In this document: positions 25,542 through 33,651 of the stretch, piece by piece | Layout: every line of letters starts with the position of its first letter | Numbering within the stretch: position 1 is the stretch's first letter | DNA from: Actinomadura violacea | Lineage (GTDB): Bacteria > Actinomycetota > Actinomycetes > Streptosporangiales > Streptosporangiaceae | NCBI RefSeq assembly: GCF_017573465.1 | Contig: NZ_JAGEPF010000026.1 | Location: 1 to 64,000 of the forward strand | Length of the DNA stretch: 64,000 nt | Direction of reading: 5' to 3' | The notes under the pieces: model-generated | Database searches by the model: none | What the model was told of the DNA's origin: nothing | The model's input: only the letters and a program-made list of their open reading frames with translations | Translations under genes and position numbers: made by a program

Positions 25542-27647
25542 TCAGGTCCAGGTGACGAGGGCGTCGAGGATCTCGACGTCGGAGCCGTCGACGCGGAGCG
25601 GGTTGATCTCCAGCGACTCGAGGCGGTCGCCGAGGGACGCGGCGAGCGCGGCGACGCGCGCGACGACGCCGGCGACCGCGTCGAGGTCGGCGGGCTTGGT
25701 GCCGCGCGCGCCGTCGAGCAGGGCGGCGCCGCGCAGCTCGCCGAGCGCCTCGCGGACGTCCCGCGCGTCCACCGGCAGCAGCCGCAGCGCCGAGTCGCGC
25801 AGCACCTCGACCCACACGCCGCCGAGCCCGACCGCGAGCGTGAGGCCCCACGCCGGGTCGCGGACGATCCCGGCGAGCAGTTCCACGCCGCCCGACCGCT
25901 GCGGCTGGACGAGCGCGCCCGCGCCGTCGTGCCCGGCGAGCGCGGCCATGACCTCGCGGTACGCGGCCCGGACGGCGTCCGGGCCGGTCAGGCCGAGGCG
26001 GACGCCGCCGATGTCGCTCTTGTGCGCGAGGCCGTCCGCCGCGGCCTTGAGGACGACCGGGTAACCGAACCGGTCCGCCGCCGCGACCGCCGCGTCCTCG
26101 CCGCCGACCAGTTCGGACGGCACCACGGGCAGCCCGGCGCCGGCGAGGAGCGCGGCGGCGCGGTGCTCGGCCCACACGCCGGACGCGCCGTCCACAGCGA
26201 CGCGTTCGCCGGCCGTAGGGCGCCGCGCGAGCGCGCGCTCCCGTTCGGCCGACCAGCGGACGGCCGCGCCGATCGCGTGCATCCCGTGCTCGATCCCGCC
26301 CACGACGTGCGGGAACCCGGTCCTCTCCTGCACCGAGCGCCCGAACTCCGACACGTCGGTCAGCGTGTTCCCGACCACCACCACCGGACGCGGCGACGCG
26401 GCGATCCGCCGGGCGTGCGCCTCGAAGTTCGCCATCGGCACCGACGGGTCGGGCGGGACGAAGCGGGGCAGGTCGGTCAGCAGCATCACCGCGTCGATGC
26501 CGGGATCGGCGGCGACGACGTCCAGCGCGCGGCCGAGGAGCGTCCGGTCGATGAGCACGTACCCGGTGACGTCGAGCGGGTTCTGCACGGTCGCGAACGG
26601 CGGCAGGATCTCCGCGAGCGCCTCCACCGTCGAGGGCGCGAACGCGGGCAGGTCGAGGCCCTCGTCCTCGGCCCGGTCGGCGATGATCTCCGACGCGCCG
26701 CCGGACGGGGTGACCACGCCGATCCGCGGGCCCGGCAGCGGCCCGGCGGAGGCCAGCAGCCCGGCGGTGACGATCAGGTCCTCCAGCGACCGGACCCGGA
26801 TCACCCCGAGCCGCCGGAACGCCGCGTCCACCACGGCGTCGTCGCCGACGAGCGCGCCGGTGTGCGCCCGCGCGGTGCGCGACGCCAGCCGGCTGCGCCC
26901 GATCTTCAGCGCGACGACCGGCTTGCCCGCCGCCAGCGCCCGCCGCGCCGCCCGCGCGAACGCGTCCGGGTCCCGCACCGACTCCAGGAACAGCGCGATG
27001 ACCTTCGTCGCCGGGTCGTCCACCAGGTAGTCGATGACGTCCGGGACGGTGACCAGCGACTCGTTGCCCATCGACGTCAGCAGGCTGAGCCCGATGTTGC
27101 GGGCCTGCGAGAACGCCAGCACCGAGCTCGCCAGCGCGCCGCTCTGCAGCACCACGCCGACCGGGCCGCGCAGCAGCGGCGGCGGGATCGGCAGGCCGTA
27201 GGGAGTGATGCCCGCGGCGGCGTTGATGTAGCCGTTGCCGTTCGGGCCGAGGACGGTCAGCCCCGCCTCCCGCGCGAACGCGACGACCTCGGCCTCCAGC
27301 CGCGCGCCGTCCTCGCCCGCCTCGCCGAACCCGGCGGTCAGCACGACGTAGTTCCGGACCCCGGCCGCGGCGCCCTCCTTCAGCACCGGCAGGACGGCGC
27401 GCGTCGGCACCATCACGTACGCCAGGTCGACCGGCCCGGGCAGCTCCGCAAGGCTCGGATAGGCGGCTTGGCCGTGGACGAGCCCGCCGCGCGGGTTGAC
27501 CAGGTGCACGGGCCCGGCGAACCCGTGCGCCCGCAGGTTCCCGAACGTGCTCAGCGACCAGCCGGACTTCTCGCTCGCCCCGACCAGCGCGATCGACCCC
27601 GGGTTGAACAGCGCGCGGACCCCGGCCCGCGGATCCCGAGAGCCCAT
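25542..27647 (-). CDS. Acyl-CoA synthetase (NDP-forming), fused alpha-beta chains
   Basis: A 701-residue protein joining the parts of ADP-forming acetyl/acyl-CoA synthetases: an N-terminal CoA-binding Rossmann domain (ALFNPGSIALVGASEKSGW, about residues 12-30), two succinyl-CoA-ligase-like flavodoxin folds (GVVLQSGALASSVLAF; IGVVTPSGGASEIIADRAED), and a C-terminal ATP-grasp domain (FGYPVVLKAAADGLAHKSDI, residues about 527-546). It would activate an organic acid to its CoA ester for the dehydrogenase encoded just upstream. It starts one base after the dehydrogenase stop. Acetate is the family default, but here a pathway-specific acid is more likely. Confidence 0.88.
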   Translation of the reverse strand: MGSRDPRAGVRALFNPGSIALVGASEKSGWSLSTFGNLRAHGFAGPVHLVNPRGGLVHGQAAYPSLAELPGPVDLAYVMVPTRAVLPVLKEGAAAGVRNYVVLTAGFGEAGEDGARLEAEVVAFAREAGLTVLGPNGNGYINAAAGITPYGLPIPPPLLRGPVGVVLQSGALASSVLAFSQARNIGLSLLTSMGNESLVTVPDVIDYLVDDPATKVIALFLESVRDPDAFARAARRALAAGKPVVALKIGRSRLASRTARAHTGALVGDDAVVDAAFRRLGVIRVRSLEDLIVTAGLLASAGPLPGPRIGVVTPSGGASEIIADRAEDEGLDLPAFAPSTVEALAEILPPFATVQNPLDVTGYVLIDRTLLGRALDVVAADPGIDAVMLLTDLPRFVPPDPSVPMANFEAHARRIAASPRPVVVVGNTLTDVSEFGRSVQERTGFPHVVGGIEHGMHAIGAAVRWSAERERALARRPTAGERVAVDGASGVWAEHRAAALLAGAGLPVVPSELVGGEDAAVAAADRFGYPVVLKAAADGLAHKSDIGGVRLGLTGPDAVRAAYREVMAALAGHDGAGALVQPQRSGGVELLAGIVRDPAWGLTLAVGLGGVWVEVLRDSALRLLPVDARDVREALGELRGAALLDGARGTKPADLDAVAGVVARVAALAASLGDRLESLEINPLRVDGSDVEILDALVTWT

Positions 27648-27648
27648 C

Positions 27649-28818
27649 TCACTCCCCGACGAGGCCGAGGCGGACGTGGCCCTTGAGCAGGTTGCGGGCG
27701 ATCGTCCGGCGCTGGATCTCGTCGGTGCCCTCGAAGATCCGCAGCAGCCGCAGCTCCCGGTACCAGCGCTCGATCGGCAGCTCCTTGGTGTACCCCATGC
27801 CGCCGTGGATCTGCAGCACCCGGTCCACGACGCTGTTCGCCATCGTCGCGCCGTTCAGCTTCGCGATCGACGAGGCGTGCCGCGCGTCCAGGCCCTGCTG
27901 CACCCGCCACGCCGCGTACAGCGTCAGCCACTTCGCCGCCTCGATCTCCACCTGCGAGTCCGCGATCATCCACTGGATGGCCTGGTAGTCGGCGATGGGG
28001 TGGCCCATCGACACGCGGACCTTGGCGTAGTCGACGGCCATCTGCAGCATCCGCTCCGCCGCGCCGATCGCCCGCGCCGGGATCATGTAGCGGCCCTGCC
28101 CGATCCACCGCATCGCCAGGTCGAAGCCCTTGCCGACCTCGCCGAGCACGTTGGCGGCGGGCACCCGGACGTCCTCGAACACCAGCGACGCCGGCCCCCA
28201 CTCGCCCATGGTCGCGATCGGCTCGGACTTCCAGCCCATGTCCCGGTCGACGAGGAAGCACGTCACGCCGCCGTCGGCGCCGAGCTCGGGGTCGGTGACG
28301 GCGAACACCATCACGAAGTCGGCCTCGTTGCCGCCGGTGATGAACGTCTTCTCGCCGTTGATCACCCAGTCGTCGCCGTCGCGCACGGCCCGGGTGCGGA
28401 TGTTGCGCGCGTCGGACCCGGCGCCCGGCTCGGTGATCGCGAAGCAGGACCGCCGCTCGCCCTCGATCGTCGGGACGAGGTAGGCGCGCTTCTGCGCCTC
28501 GTCGCAGGCGTAGAGGATGTTGTCGGCCGTGCCTCCGAAGCTGAACGGGACGAACGTCCGGCCCGTCTCCATCGCGACGATCGCCGACATCAGCGGGCCG
28601 AGCGCCGCGCCGCCGTACTCCTCGGGCGTGTTGATCCCCCAGAACCCGGACCTGCGGGCCTTGTCCCGCAGCTCGCGCAGCGCGGCGGGGTCGAGGCCGG
28701 GGCGCCCGGCGCGCTCGTTGCGCAGCACCTCGGGTTCGAGCGGCATGACCTCCTTCTCGACGAAGGAGCGGACGGTGTCGCGGATCTGTCGTTCCTCGGC
28801 GCTCAGCGAGAAGTCCAT
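27649..28818 (-). CDS. Acyl-CoA dehydrogenase
   Basis: FAD-dependent alpha-beta desaturase of acyl-CoA, 389 residues, full length. The N-terminal helix domain starts MDFSLSAEERQIRDTVRSFV; the FAD-binding strand region has CFAITEPGAGSDARNIRTRA and WVINGEKTFITGG; the C-terminal domain has QIHGGMGYTKELPIERWYRE and RIFEGTDEIQRRTIARNL, where the Glu of FEGT is the position of the usual catalytic base. First gene of a two-gene operon with the acyl-CoA ligase. Its promoter carries a 7-5-7 operator 20 bases upstream of the start. Confidence 0.95.
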   Translation of the reverse strand: MDFSLSAEERQIRDTVRSFVEKEVMPLEPEVLRNERAGRPGLDPAALRELRDKARRSGFWGINTPEEYGGAALGPLMSAIVAMETGRTFVPFSFGGTADNILYACDEAQKRAYLVPTIEGERRSCFAITEPGAGSDARNIRTRAVRDGDDWVINGEKTFITGGNEADFVMVFAVTDPELGADGGVTCFLVDRDMGWKSEPIATMGEWGPASLVFEDVRVPAANVLGEVGKGFDLAMRWIGQGRYMIPARAIGAAERMLQMAVDYAKVRVSMGHPIADYQAIQWMIADSQVEIEAAKWLTLYAAWRVQQGLDARHASSIAKLNGATMANSVVDRVLQIHGGMGYTKELPIERWYRELRLLRIFEGTDEIQRRTIARNLLKGHVRLGLVGE

Positions 28819-28838
28819 GGACCGGCCCTCCGATCAAT

Positions 28839-28857
28839 CCTAGAATCTATTTCTAGG
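28839..28857. promoter_or_regulatory. 7-5-7 operator before acyl-CoA dehydrogenase
   Basis: cctagaa (28839-28845), 5 bases, then ttctagg (28851-28857), a perfect inverted repeat. A further direct half-site ttctagg follows at 28864-28870. The core tagaa-N5-ttcta recurs at 23837, 28916 and 44251. The divergent TetR gene starts 114 bases away and is the obvious candidate for the binding protein. Confidence 0.75.
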
Positions 28858-28915
28858 AATCGGTTCTAGGCTGCGCACGGGGCCGTCCCGGCGTCAAGAC
28901 GTCCGGCCCGCTTTC

Positions 28916-28930
28916 TAGAATCTGCTTCAA
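28916..28930. promoter_or_regulatory. Operator half-matched to TAGAA-N5-TTCTA before the TetR gene
   Basis: tagaa-tctgc-ttcaa, one mismatch from the consensus, 40 bases upstream of the TetR start. It would allow autoregulation. Confidence 0.55.
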
Positions 28931-28970
28931 CGACGGCCGGACGGCGGCCGCCGCACCGGACGGGGGACCG

Positions 28971-29585
28971 ATGGCCCGCAGGCCCAGCGGCAGGGGCGGA
29001 TGGGAATGGAGCCGCACCGCGCAGACGCGCCGCACCATGCTCGAGGCGGCGCGCGAGGTGTTCTGCGCGCACGGGTTCGCCGACGCCGCGATCTCCGAGG
29101 TCGTCGAGCGCGCCGGCTCCAGCGTCGGCAGCCTCTACCACCACTTCGGCGGCAAGACCGAGCTGTTCCTCGCCCTGTGGGAGGAGCACGAGGGCGCGCA
29201 CGAGAAGGCCGCGACCGCGAGCGTCGCCGAGGCCAAGAAGGCCGGCGTGGACGACCCGGTCGAGCTGTTCATCGCGGGCGCCCGCGCGTTCCTCGCCGGC
29301 TCCTGGGAGCGCCGCGACCTCGCCCGGCTGTTCATGGACGGCGACGGCCCGCCCGGCTTCGACCTGATGCGCCGCACCCGCCGCCGCGACTGGGTCCGGC
29401 AGAACGCGGTGCTGCTCGCGCTCGGCGGCGAGGCCATCGACCGCCTCACCGTCGCCGTCCTCACCACCGTGATCGGCGAGGCCGGGCGCGAGGTCGCCAC
29501 CAGCGAGGACGAGGCCGAGGCGCAGGAGATCATGGACGCGGCCATCGAGCTGATCCGCCGCTTCGACCGCGCCGCGGCCTCCTGA
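28971..29585 (+). CDS. TetR-family regulator of the acyl-CoA island
   Basis: A 204-residue repressor. The N-terminal DNA-binding domain runs from TRRTMLEAAREVFCAHGF to ISEVVERAGSSVGSLYHHFGGKTELF (about residues 20-67), with the typical YHHFGGK turn. The C-terminal half is an all-helical ligand domain ending EIMDAAIELIRRFD. It is divergent from the dehydrogenase-ligase operon and separated from it by a gap with two matches to the shared operator, so it most likely represses that operon, itself, the DUF35-thiolase operon and perhaps the SDR at 44323. An acyl-CoA inducer is inference. ATG 28971 follows cggggga. Confidence 0.88.
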   Translation: MARRPSGRGGWEWSRTAQTRRTMLEAAREVFCAHGFADAAISEVVERAGSSVGSLYHHFGGKTELFLALWEEHEGAHEKAATASVAEAKKAGVDDPVELFIAGARAFLAGSWERRDLARLFMDGDGPPGFDLMRRTRRRDWVRQNAVLLALGGEAIDRLTVAVLTTVIGEAGREVATSEDEAEAQEIMDAAIELIRRFDRAAAS

Positions 29586-29884
29586 CTCCCTGGCCGGATG
29601 CGGTCTCCCGCCGGCGGCCCGGCGGGGCCGAATGCTGATCACCTGGAAATGGGTTAAATCGGTTCTTTCTGTCCGGCTCGCCGCGTTGCGGGCGGCTCTA
29701 TCGAAGGAAAAAGCGCGTCGATTCCGGGGAGGTGGTGGCGGGCCCTAAAAAATTGCCTTTCTCTGTCTTTACAGGTCGAGTCATGCAACCTAGAGTCATC
29801 TCCGTCACCGCCCATAACCGACGGTGATCGAAGATGCCGACCACGGGGTGTGCACCCTCGGCAGAGCGAGGACAGGGGGAATTC
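29586..29884. promoter_or_regulatory. AT-rich promoter region of the small secreted protein
   Basis: About 300 bases with lower GC and no gene. It contains the inverted repeat tcaccg-N11-cggtga (29805-29827) and ends with the ribosome site aggggga (29874-29880). An A-run at about 29746-29751 and gtcttt-type AT-rich words suggest a promoter, but no clean -35/-10 pair was identified. Confidence 0.35.
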
Positions 29885-30322
29885 GTGAAGCCTTTCCACG
29901 GAATCTCAAGGATCGGGCGGCGCAAGGCGGCGGCGGCCGGGGGCATCGCGGTGGCCGCGCTCGCGGTCGTCGCCACGGCCGCTCCGGCCAGCGCGGCGAC
30001 GGCGCCGTCGACGTCGCCGACCGTCTCCCACAAGTACTACGGCAATCCCGCGAACATCCCGCCGTGCCGTTCCGGGCATGCGTGCGCCATCGTCGCTTAT
30101 GGCCGCGGCTACTACGTCTTCGACTTCTACAGGTACGGCAGTTACTCGCTGAGCCACTGGAGCGGCCGCGGCGGTCTCACCAATGCCCAGACCGGTGGCG
30201 CCGCCGTTCGCGTCTACGACGCCCGCGGCAGGCAGATCGACTGCCTCCGGGCGGCCCGCATCACCTACGAGATGGACTGGAACCCCGCCTGGAAGATCAG
30301 GCTGACCGCGAACGGCTGCTGA
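29885..30322 (+). CDS. Small secreted protein with four cysteines, function unknown
   Basis: The GTG at 29885, 4 bases after aggggga, gives 145 residues. A Sec signal peptide is clear: basic ISRIGRRK, a hydrophobic Ala/Val run, then APASAA with cleavage about residue 39. The mature part of about 105 residues has four cysteines (CRSGHAC near its start, DCLR and a C-terminal Cys), so two disulfides are likely, and is rich in Tyr, Gly and Trp (YGRGYYVFDFYRYGSYSLSHW). The pattern is reminiscent of small beta-rich actinomycete proteins related to I36-type peptidase inhibitors or beta/gamma-crystallins, but the likeness is weak. It stands alone. Confidence 0.7.
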   Translation: MKPFHGISRIGRRKAAAAGGIAVAALAVVATAAPASAATAPSTSPTVSHKYYGNPANIPPCRSGHACAIVAYGRGYYVFDFYRYGSYSLSHWSGRGGLTNAQTGGAAVRVYDARGRQIDCLRAARITYEMDWNPAWKIRLTANGC

Positions 30323-30345
30323 TCCGCCGTCCGGCCCGCGGCCTT

Positions 30346-31443
30346 TCAGCGCCGCGATTCCGGAGCCCCGTCCCGCCCGCCCGCCGCACCGGCCGGGCGG
30401 GCGGGCTCGCGCCGGGCGGGCTCGTGCTGGGCGGCGACGAGGGCGTCGGCGGCGGCCGTGCGGTAGTAGAGCACCGAGCGCCCGGCGCGACGGCGCTCGA
30501 CGAGCCGCGCGTCCAGCAGGATCTTCAGGTGGCGGCCCACCGAGCCGAGCCCCCGCCCGGTCAGCGCGACCAGCTGCGTGGTGCTCTTCGGCGTGTCCAG
30601 CAGGACGAGCACGGACGCCCGCACCGGCCCGAGCAATGCGCCCAGCGCGCCCGGCACCGGCACGGCGCCCGCGCCGGCGAGCGCCCCCGAACACGGGTAG
30701 ACGATGGCGTAGCGGGACGCCTCCCGGTCCCAGGACGACCAGCTCTGGCCGACCGTGACCGGCACGAACACCAGCGGCTTGCCCGACAGGTCGCGGGGCG
30801 GGTGGTCCCGGGTGTTGATCTGGAGCCGGTTCTCCCCGAGCCAGCGCATGCCGGGGCGCATGTCGGCGAGCGCGGCGGCCCAGCCGCCCTGGCCGAGCCG
30901 CGCGACGCGCGCCACGATCTCGGCTTCGATGATCCGCTGCCGCCGCGGCCAGTCCGGCAGGACCGTCTCCGTCCACACCCACTCGATCAGGGCGGCGGCG
31001 CGCTCCGGCAGGTCGTCGCGGTCGAGGGCGGCCGGGACCGGCCCGTTCAGCGCGACGGCCAGGTCCGCGCGGGCGGCGTCCGGCGGCGCGGCCCGGACCC
31101 GTTCCAGCTCACCGGCGAACGTCGCGCCGGGCTCGCCGCTCTGGGCGGGCGTCACGAAGTCGGCGTTCCACCCCGGCACGAAGGCGGACCGGACGAGCAG
31201 GGCCGTGACCGGGTCGCTGGCCATCCGCGCGCGGAACGCGGGCAGGTGCGCGTCCAGCCAGCCGCGCTCGCCCGGGTTCGCGGCCTGCTCCCAGCGCAGC
31301 GCCTTCAGGCACGCGGTGGCCTCCGCCAGCGGCGAGACGGTGAACCGGCCGCCCGCGAGGGTGTCCGCGTTGATCTCCCACTGGTTTCGCCTCCCCGCGA
31401 AAGAGTAACCGGCCGGCGGCGGCGCCCCGGAGACTCCGGACAT
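30346..31443 (-). CDS. ArsR-type winged-helix regulator with long N-terminal domain (DUF5937-like)
   Basis: About 365 residues. The C-terminus holds a winged helix of the ArsR type: VLVLLDTPKSTTQLVALTG, then GSVGRHLKILLDARLVERR and GRSVLYYRT. The N-terminal 250 residues (WEINADTLAGGRFTVSPLAE..., DMRPGMRWLGENRLQINTRD) match a family of actinomycete regulators usually found next to MFS genes. Family homologues, as I recall, begin near the Trp of WEIN, yet no in-frame start is there; the nearest are ATG at 31443 and GTG at 31449, which add about 20 residues and overlap the divergent MFS start codon. It probably represses that transporter. Confidence 0.78.
   Translation of the reverse strand: MSGVSGAPPPAGYSFAGRRNQWEINADTLAGGRFTVSPLAEATACLKALRWEQAANPGERGWLDAHLPAFRARMASDPVTALLVRSAFVPGWNADFVTPAQSGEPGATFAGELERVRAAPPDAARADLAVALNGPVPAALDRDDLPERAAALIEWVWTETVLPDWPRRQRIIEAEIVARVARLGQGGWAAALADMRPGMRWLGENRLQINTRDHPPRDLSGKPLVFVPVTVGQSWSSWDREASRYAIVYPCSGALAGAGAVPVPGALGALLGPVRASVLVLLDTPKSTTQLVALTGRGLGSVGRHLKILLDARLVERRRAGRSVLYYRTAAADALVAAQHEPARREPARPAGAAGGRDGAPESRR
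31427..31439. promoter_or_regulatory. Palindrome at overlapping divergent starts
   Basis: ccggag-a-ctccgg is perfectly symmetric and ends two bases before the MFS ATG at 31442. It contains the MFS ribosome site (ggag) and lies within the first codons of the opposing regulator. It is a likely site for that regulator. Confidence 0.5.
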
Positions 31444-32638
31444 GCGCACCTATGGCGAACTGTTCCGCACGCCCGAGTTCGCGCCGCTGTTCCTGACGAC
31501 GGCGGGCAACGTCGCGGCGCAGACGGTGAGCGGCCTCGCGCTCGGCACGCTCGTCTACGCGCGGACCGGCTCGCCGCTGCTGTCGTCGCTGGCGATGTTC
31601 GGCCCGGCGCTCGCCCAGCTGGCCGGGGCGCTGGCGCTGCTGTCGGCGGCGGACCGGCTGCCGCCGCGCGCCGCGCTCGCGGGCCTGTCGCTGCTGTTCG
31701 CCGCCGGCACCGCCGTGCAGGCCGTGCCGGGGATGCCGGTCTGGGCGGTGTTCGCGATCGTCCTGGTGCTCGGCGCGGCGAGCGCGGTCGGCGGCGGGGT
31801 GCGGTACGGGCTGCTGAACGAGATCCTCGACCGGGACGGCTACGTCCTCGGCCGCTCGGTGCTGAACATGTCCGTCGGGCTCATGCAGATCCTCGGGTTC
31901 GCGGCCGGGGGCGTCATGGTCGCCGCGCTGTCGCCGCGCGGGACGCTGCTGGCCGGCGCGGCGCTGCACCTCGCCGCGGCCGGCGCCGGACGGTTCGGGC
32001 TGAGCGACCGCAGGCCGCGGGCCACCGGGCGGGCGACGCTCGGCGAGACCTGGCGCGACAACGTCCGGCTGTGGTCGTCGCGGCGGCGCCGGGCCGTCTA
32101 CCTCGCGCTGTGGGTGCCGAACGGGCTGATCGTCGGCTGCGAGTCGCTGTACGTCCCGTACGCACCGCGCTTCGCGGGACTGCTGGCGGCGGCGAGCGCG
32201 GTCGGCATGTTCGCGGGCGACACGCTGGCCGGACGGTTCGTCCCGGCCGGGTGGCGCAGGCGCCTGGACGCGCCGATGCGGCTGCTGCTCGCCGCGCCCT
32301 ACCTGGTGTTCGCGCTGCGCCCGCCGCTGCCCGTCGCGGTGGCCGCGATCACCGTGGCGAGCGTCGGGTACTGCGCGACGCTGCTGCTCCAGGAGCGGCT
32401 GCTGGAGCTGACCCCGGACGATCTGAGCGGCCACGCGCTCGGCCTGCACTCGTCCGGGATGCTCGGCATGCAGGGCGTCGGCGCCGCCCTCGCCGGTGCG
32501 GTCGCCCAGCTCACCTCGCCCGCGACGGGGATGGCGGTGATGGCGGCGGCGTCGGTCGCGGTGACGGCGGCCCTCGCGCCCGCGCTGCGGGCACGCCCCG
32601 GGGCGCCGTCCGGTGAGGCCGCCGCGCAGCGGGTTTAG
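31442..32638 (+). CDS. MFS transporter, 12-segment efflux type
   Basis: A 398-residue major facilitator beginning MRTYGELFRTPEFAPLF, a start typical of actinomycete exporters of this class. Segments alternate with short loops; a reduced motif A is seen as LSAADRLPPRAAL, lacking the usual full G-x-x-x-D-R-x-G-R. The RYGLLNEILDRDGYVLG loop and LHSSGMLGMQGVGAALAGAV late in the protein are characteristic of this family. The gene is divergent from, and overlaps by start codons, the winged-helix regulator, which presumably controls it. Substrate unknown; a drug or metabolite is likely. Confidence 0.85.
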   Translation: MRTYGELFRTPEFAPLFLTTAGNVAAQTVSGLALGTLVYARTGSPLLSSLAMFGPALAQLAGALALLSAADRLPPRAALAGLSLLFAAGTAVQAVPGMPVWAVFAIVLVLGAASAVGGGVRYGLLNEILDRDGYVLGRSVLNMSVGLMQILGFAAGGVMVAALSPRGTLLAGAALHLAAAGAGRFGLSDRRPRATGRATLGETWRDNVRLWSSRRRRAVYLALWVPNGLIVGCESLYVPYAPRFAGLLAAASAVGMFAGDTLAGRFVPAGWRRRLDAPMRLLLAAPYLVFALRPPLPVAVAAITVASVGYCATLLLQERLLELTPDDLSGHALGLHSSGMLGMQGVGAALAGAVAQLTSPATGMAVMAAASVAVTAALAPALRARPGAPSGEAAAQRV

Positions 32639-32667
32639 CGGCCGGGACGGGAGGCAGGCTGGAGAAC

Positions 32668-33588
32668 ATGCGTGCCGTCACCTACGACTCCTATGCCTCC
32701 GACAACTCCCGCCTCACCGCCGGCGAGGCGCCCGACCCGAAACTCGGCCCGAGCGAGGTGCTGGTCGAGGTGCGCGCGGCGGGCGTCAACCCGGTCGACT
32801 GGAAGGTGATGACCGGCGGGCTCGACGCGATGATGGACGCGGTGTTCCCGGTGATCCCCGGCTGGGACGTCGCCGGGGTCGTCCGCGGGACCGGGCCGGA
32901 CACGCCGGAGTTCGCGCCGGGCGACGAGGTCATGGCCTACGCCCGCAAGAGCGTCGTGCACGCCGGGACGTTCGCGCAGTACGTCGCGGTCCCGGCCGTC
33001 CACTGCGCGCGCAAGCCCGCCGCGCTGGACTGGGAGCACGCGGGCGGGCTGCCGCTCGCCGGGATGACCGCGCAGCGCTCGCTCGACCGGTTGGAGGTCG
33101 GCCCGGGCGACGTGCTGCTGGTGCACGCCGCGTCCGGGGGAGTGGGGAGCTTCGCGGTGCAGATCGGCGTCGACCGCGGCGCCCGCGTCATCGGCACCGC
33201 GTCCGAGGCCAACCACGCCTACCTGCGCGAACTCGGCGCCGAGCCGGTGTCCTACGGGGACGGGCTGGTGGAGCGGGTCCGAGACCTCGCGCCGGACGGC
33301 GTCACCGCGGTCGCCGACTTCGTGGGCGGGCAACTCGACGTGACGCTCGCCGTTCTCGCGCCCGGCGGGCGGCACGTGTCCGTCGCCGACAACAGCGTCG
33401 AGCAGCACGGCGGCCACTGGATCTGGGTCCGCCCGGACGGCGCCAAGCTCGCCGACCTCGGCGCCATGGCCGACCGCGGCGCGCTCCGCGTCGACGTCGC
33501 CAAGACGTTCTCGCTGGACGACGTCGGCGCCGCCTTCGACGAGAGCCGGAACGGCCACACGCGCGGGAAGCTCGTCATCACGCCGTGA
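32668..33588 (+). CDS. NADP-dependent quinone oxidoreductase-like MDR protein, zinc-free
   Basis: Medium-chain dehydrogenase/reductase of 306 residues. The catalytic domain has VEVRAAGVNPVDWKVMTGG and PGWDVAGVV; the cofactor domain has LLVHAASGGVGSFAVQI (residues about 151-167) and ARVIGTASEANH. The structural-zinc cysteines of alcohol dehydrogenases are absent, placing it with quinone or enone reductases. ATG 32668 follows ctggag. It lies 29 bases after the MFS gene on the same strand and may be co-transcribed. It ends at a strong hairpin. Confidence 0.9.
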   Translation: MRAVTYDSYASDNSRLTAGEAPDPKLGPSEVLVEVRAAGVNPVDWKVMTGGLDAMMDAVFPVIPGWDVAGVVRGTGPDTPEFAPGDEVMAYARKSVVHAGTFAQYVAVPAVHCARKPAALDWEHAGGLPLAGMTAQRSLDRLEVGPGDVLLVHAASGGVGSFAVQIGVDRGARVIGTASEANHAYLRELGAEPVSYGDGLVERVRDLAPDGVTAVADFVGGQLDVTLAVLAPGGRHVSVADNSVEQHGGHWIWVRPDGAKLADLGAMADRGALRVDVAKTFSLDDVGAAFDESRNGHTRGKLVITP

Positions 33589-33610
33589 GTCCGCGAACGA
33601 GCCGGACGAG

Positions 33611-33646
33611 CCGGGCCGGGCCGCCGCGGAGGACGGCCCGGCCCGG
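33611..33646. terminator. Bidirectional GC hairpin terminator
   Basis: ccgggccgggccg (33611-33623) pairs perfectly with cggcccggcccgg (33634-33646) around a 10-base loop. It lies between convergent oxidoreductase and esterase genes and serves both strands. Confidence 0.8.
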
Positions 33647-33651
33647 ACGGT

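Noticed and set aside
31381..31405. GTG with strong ggggagg site as the regulator start on the minus strand
   Set aside because: The GTG is out of frame with the regulator; its frame gives no family-like sequence.
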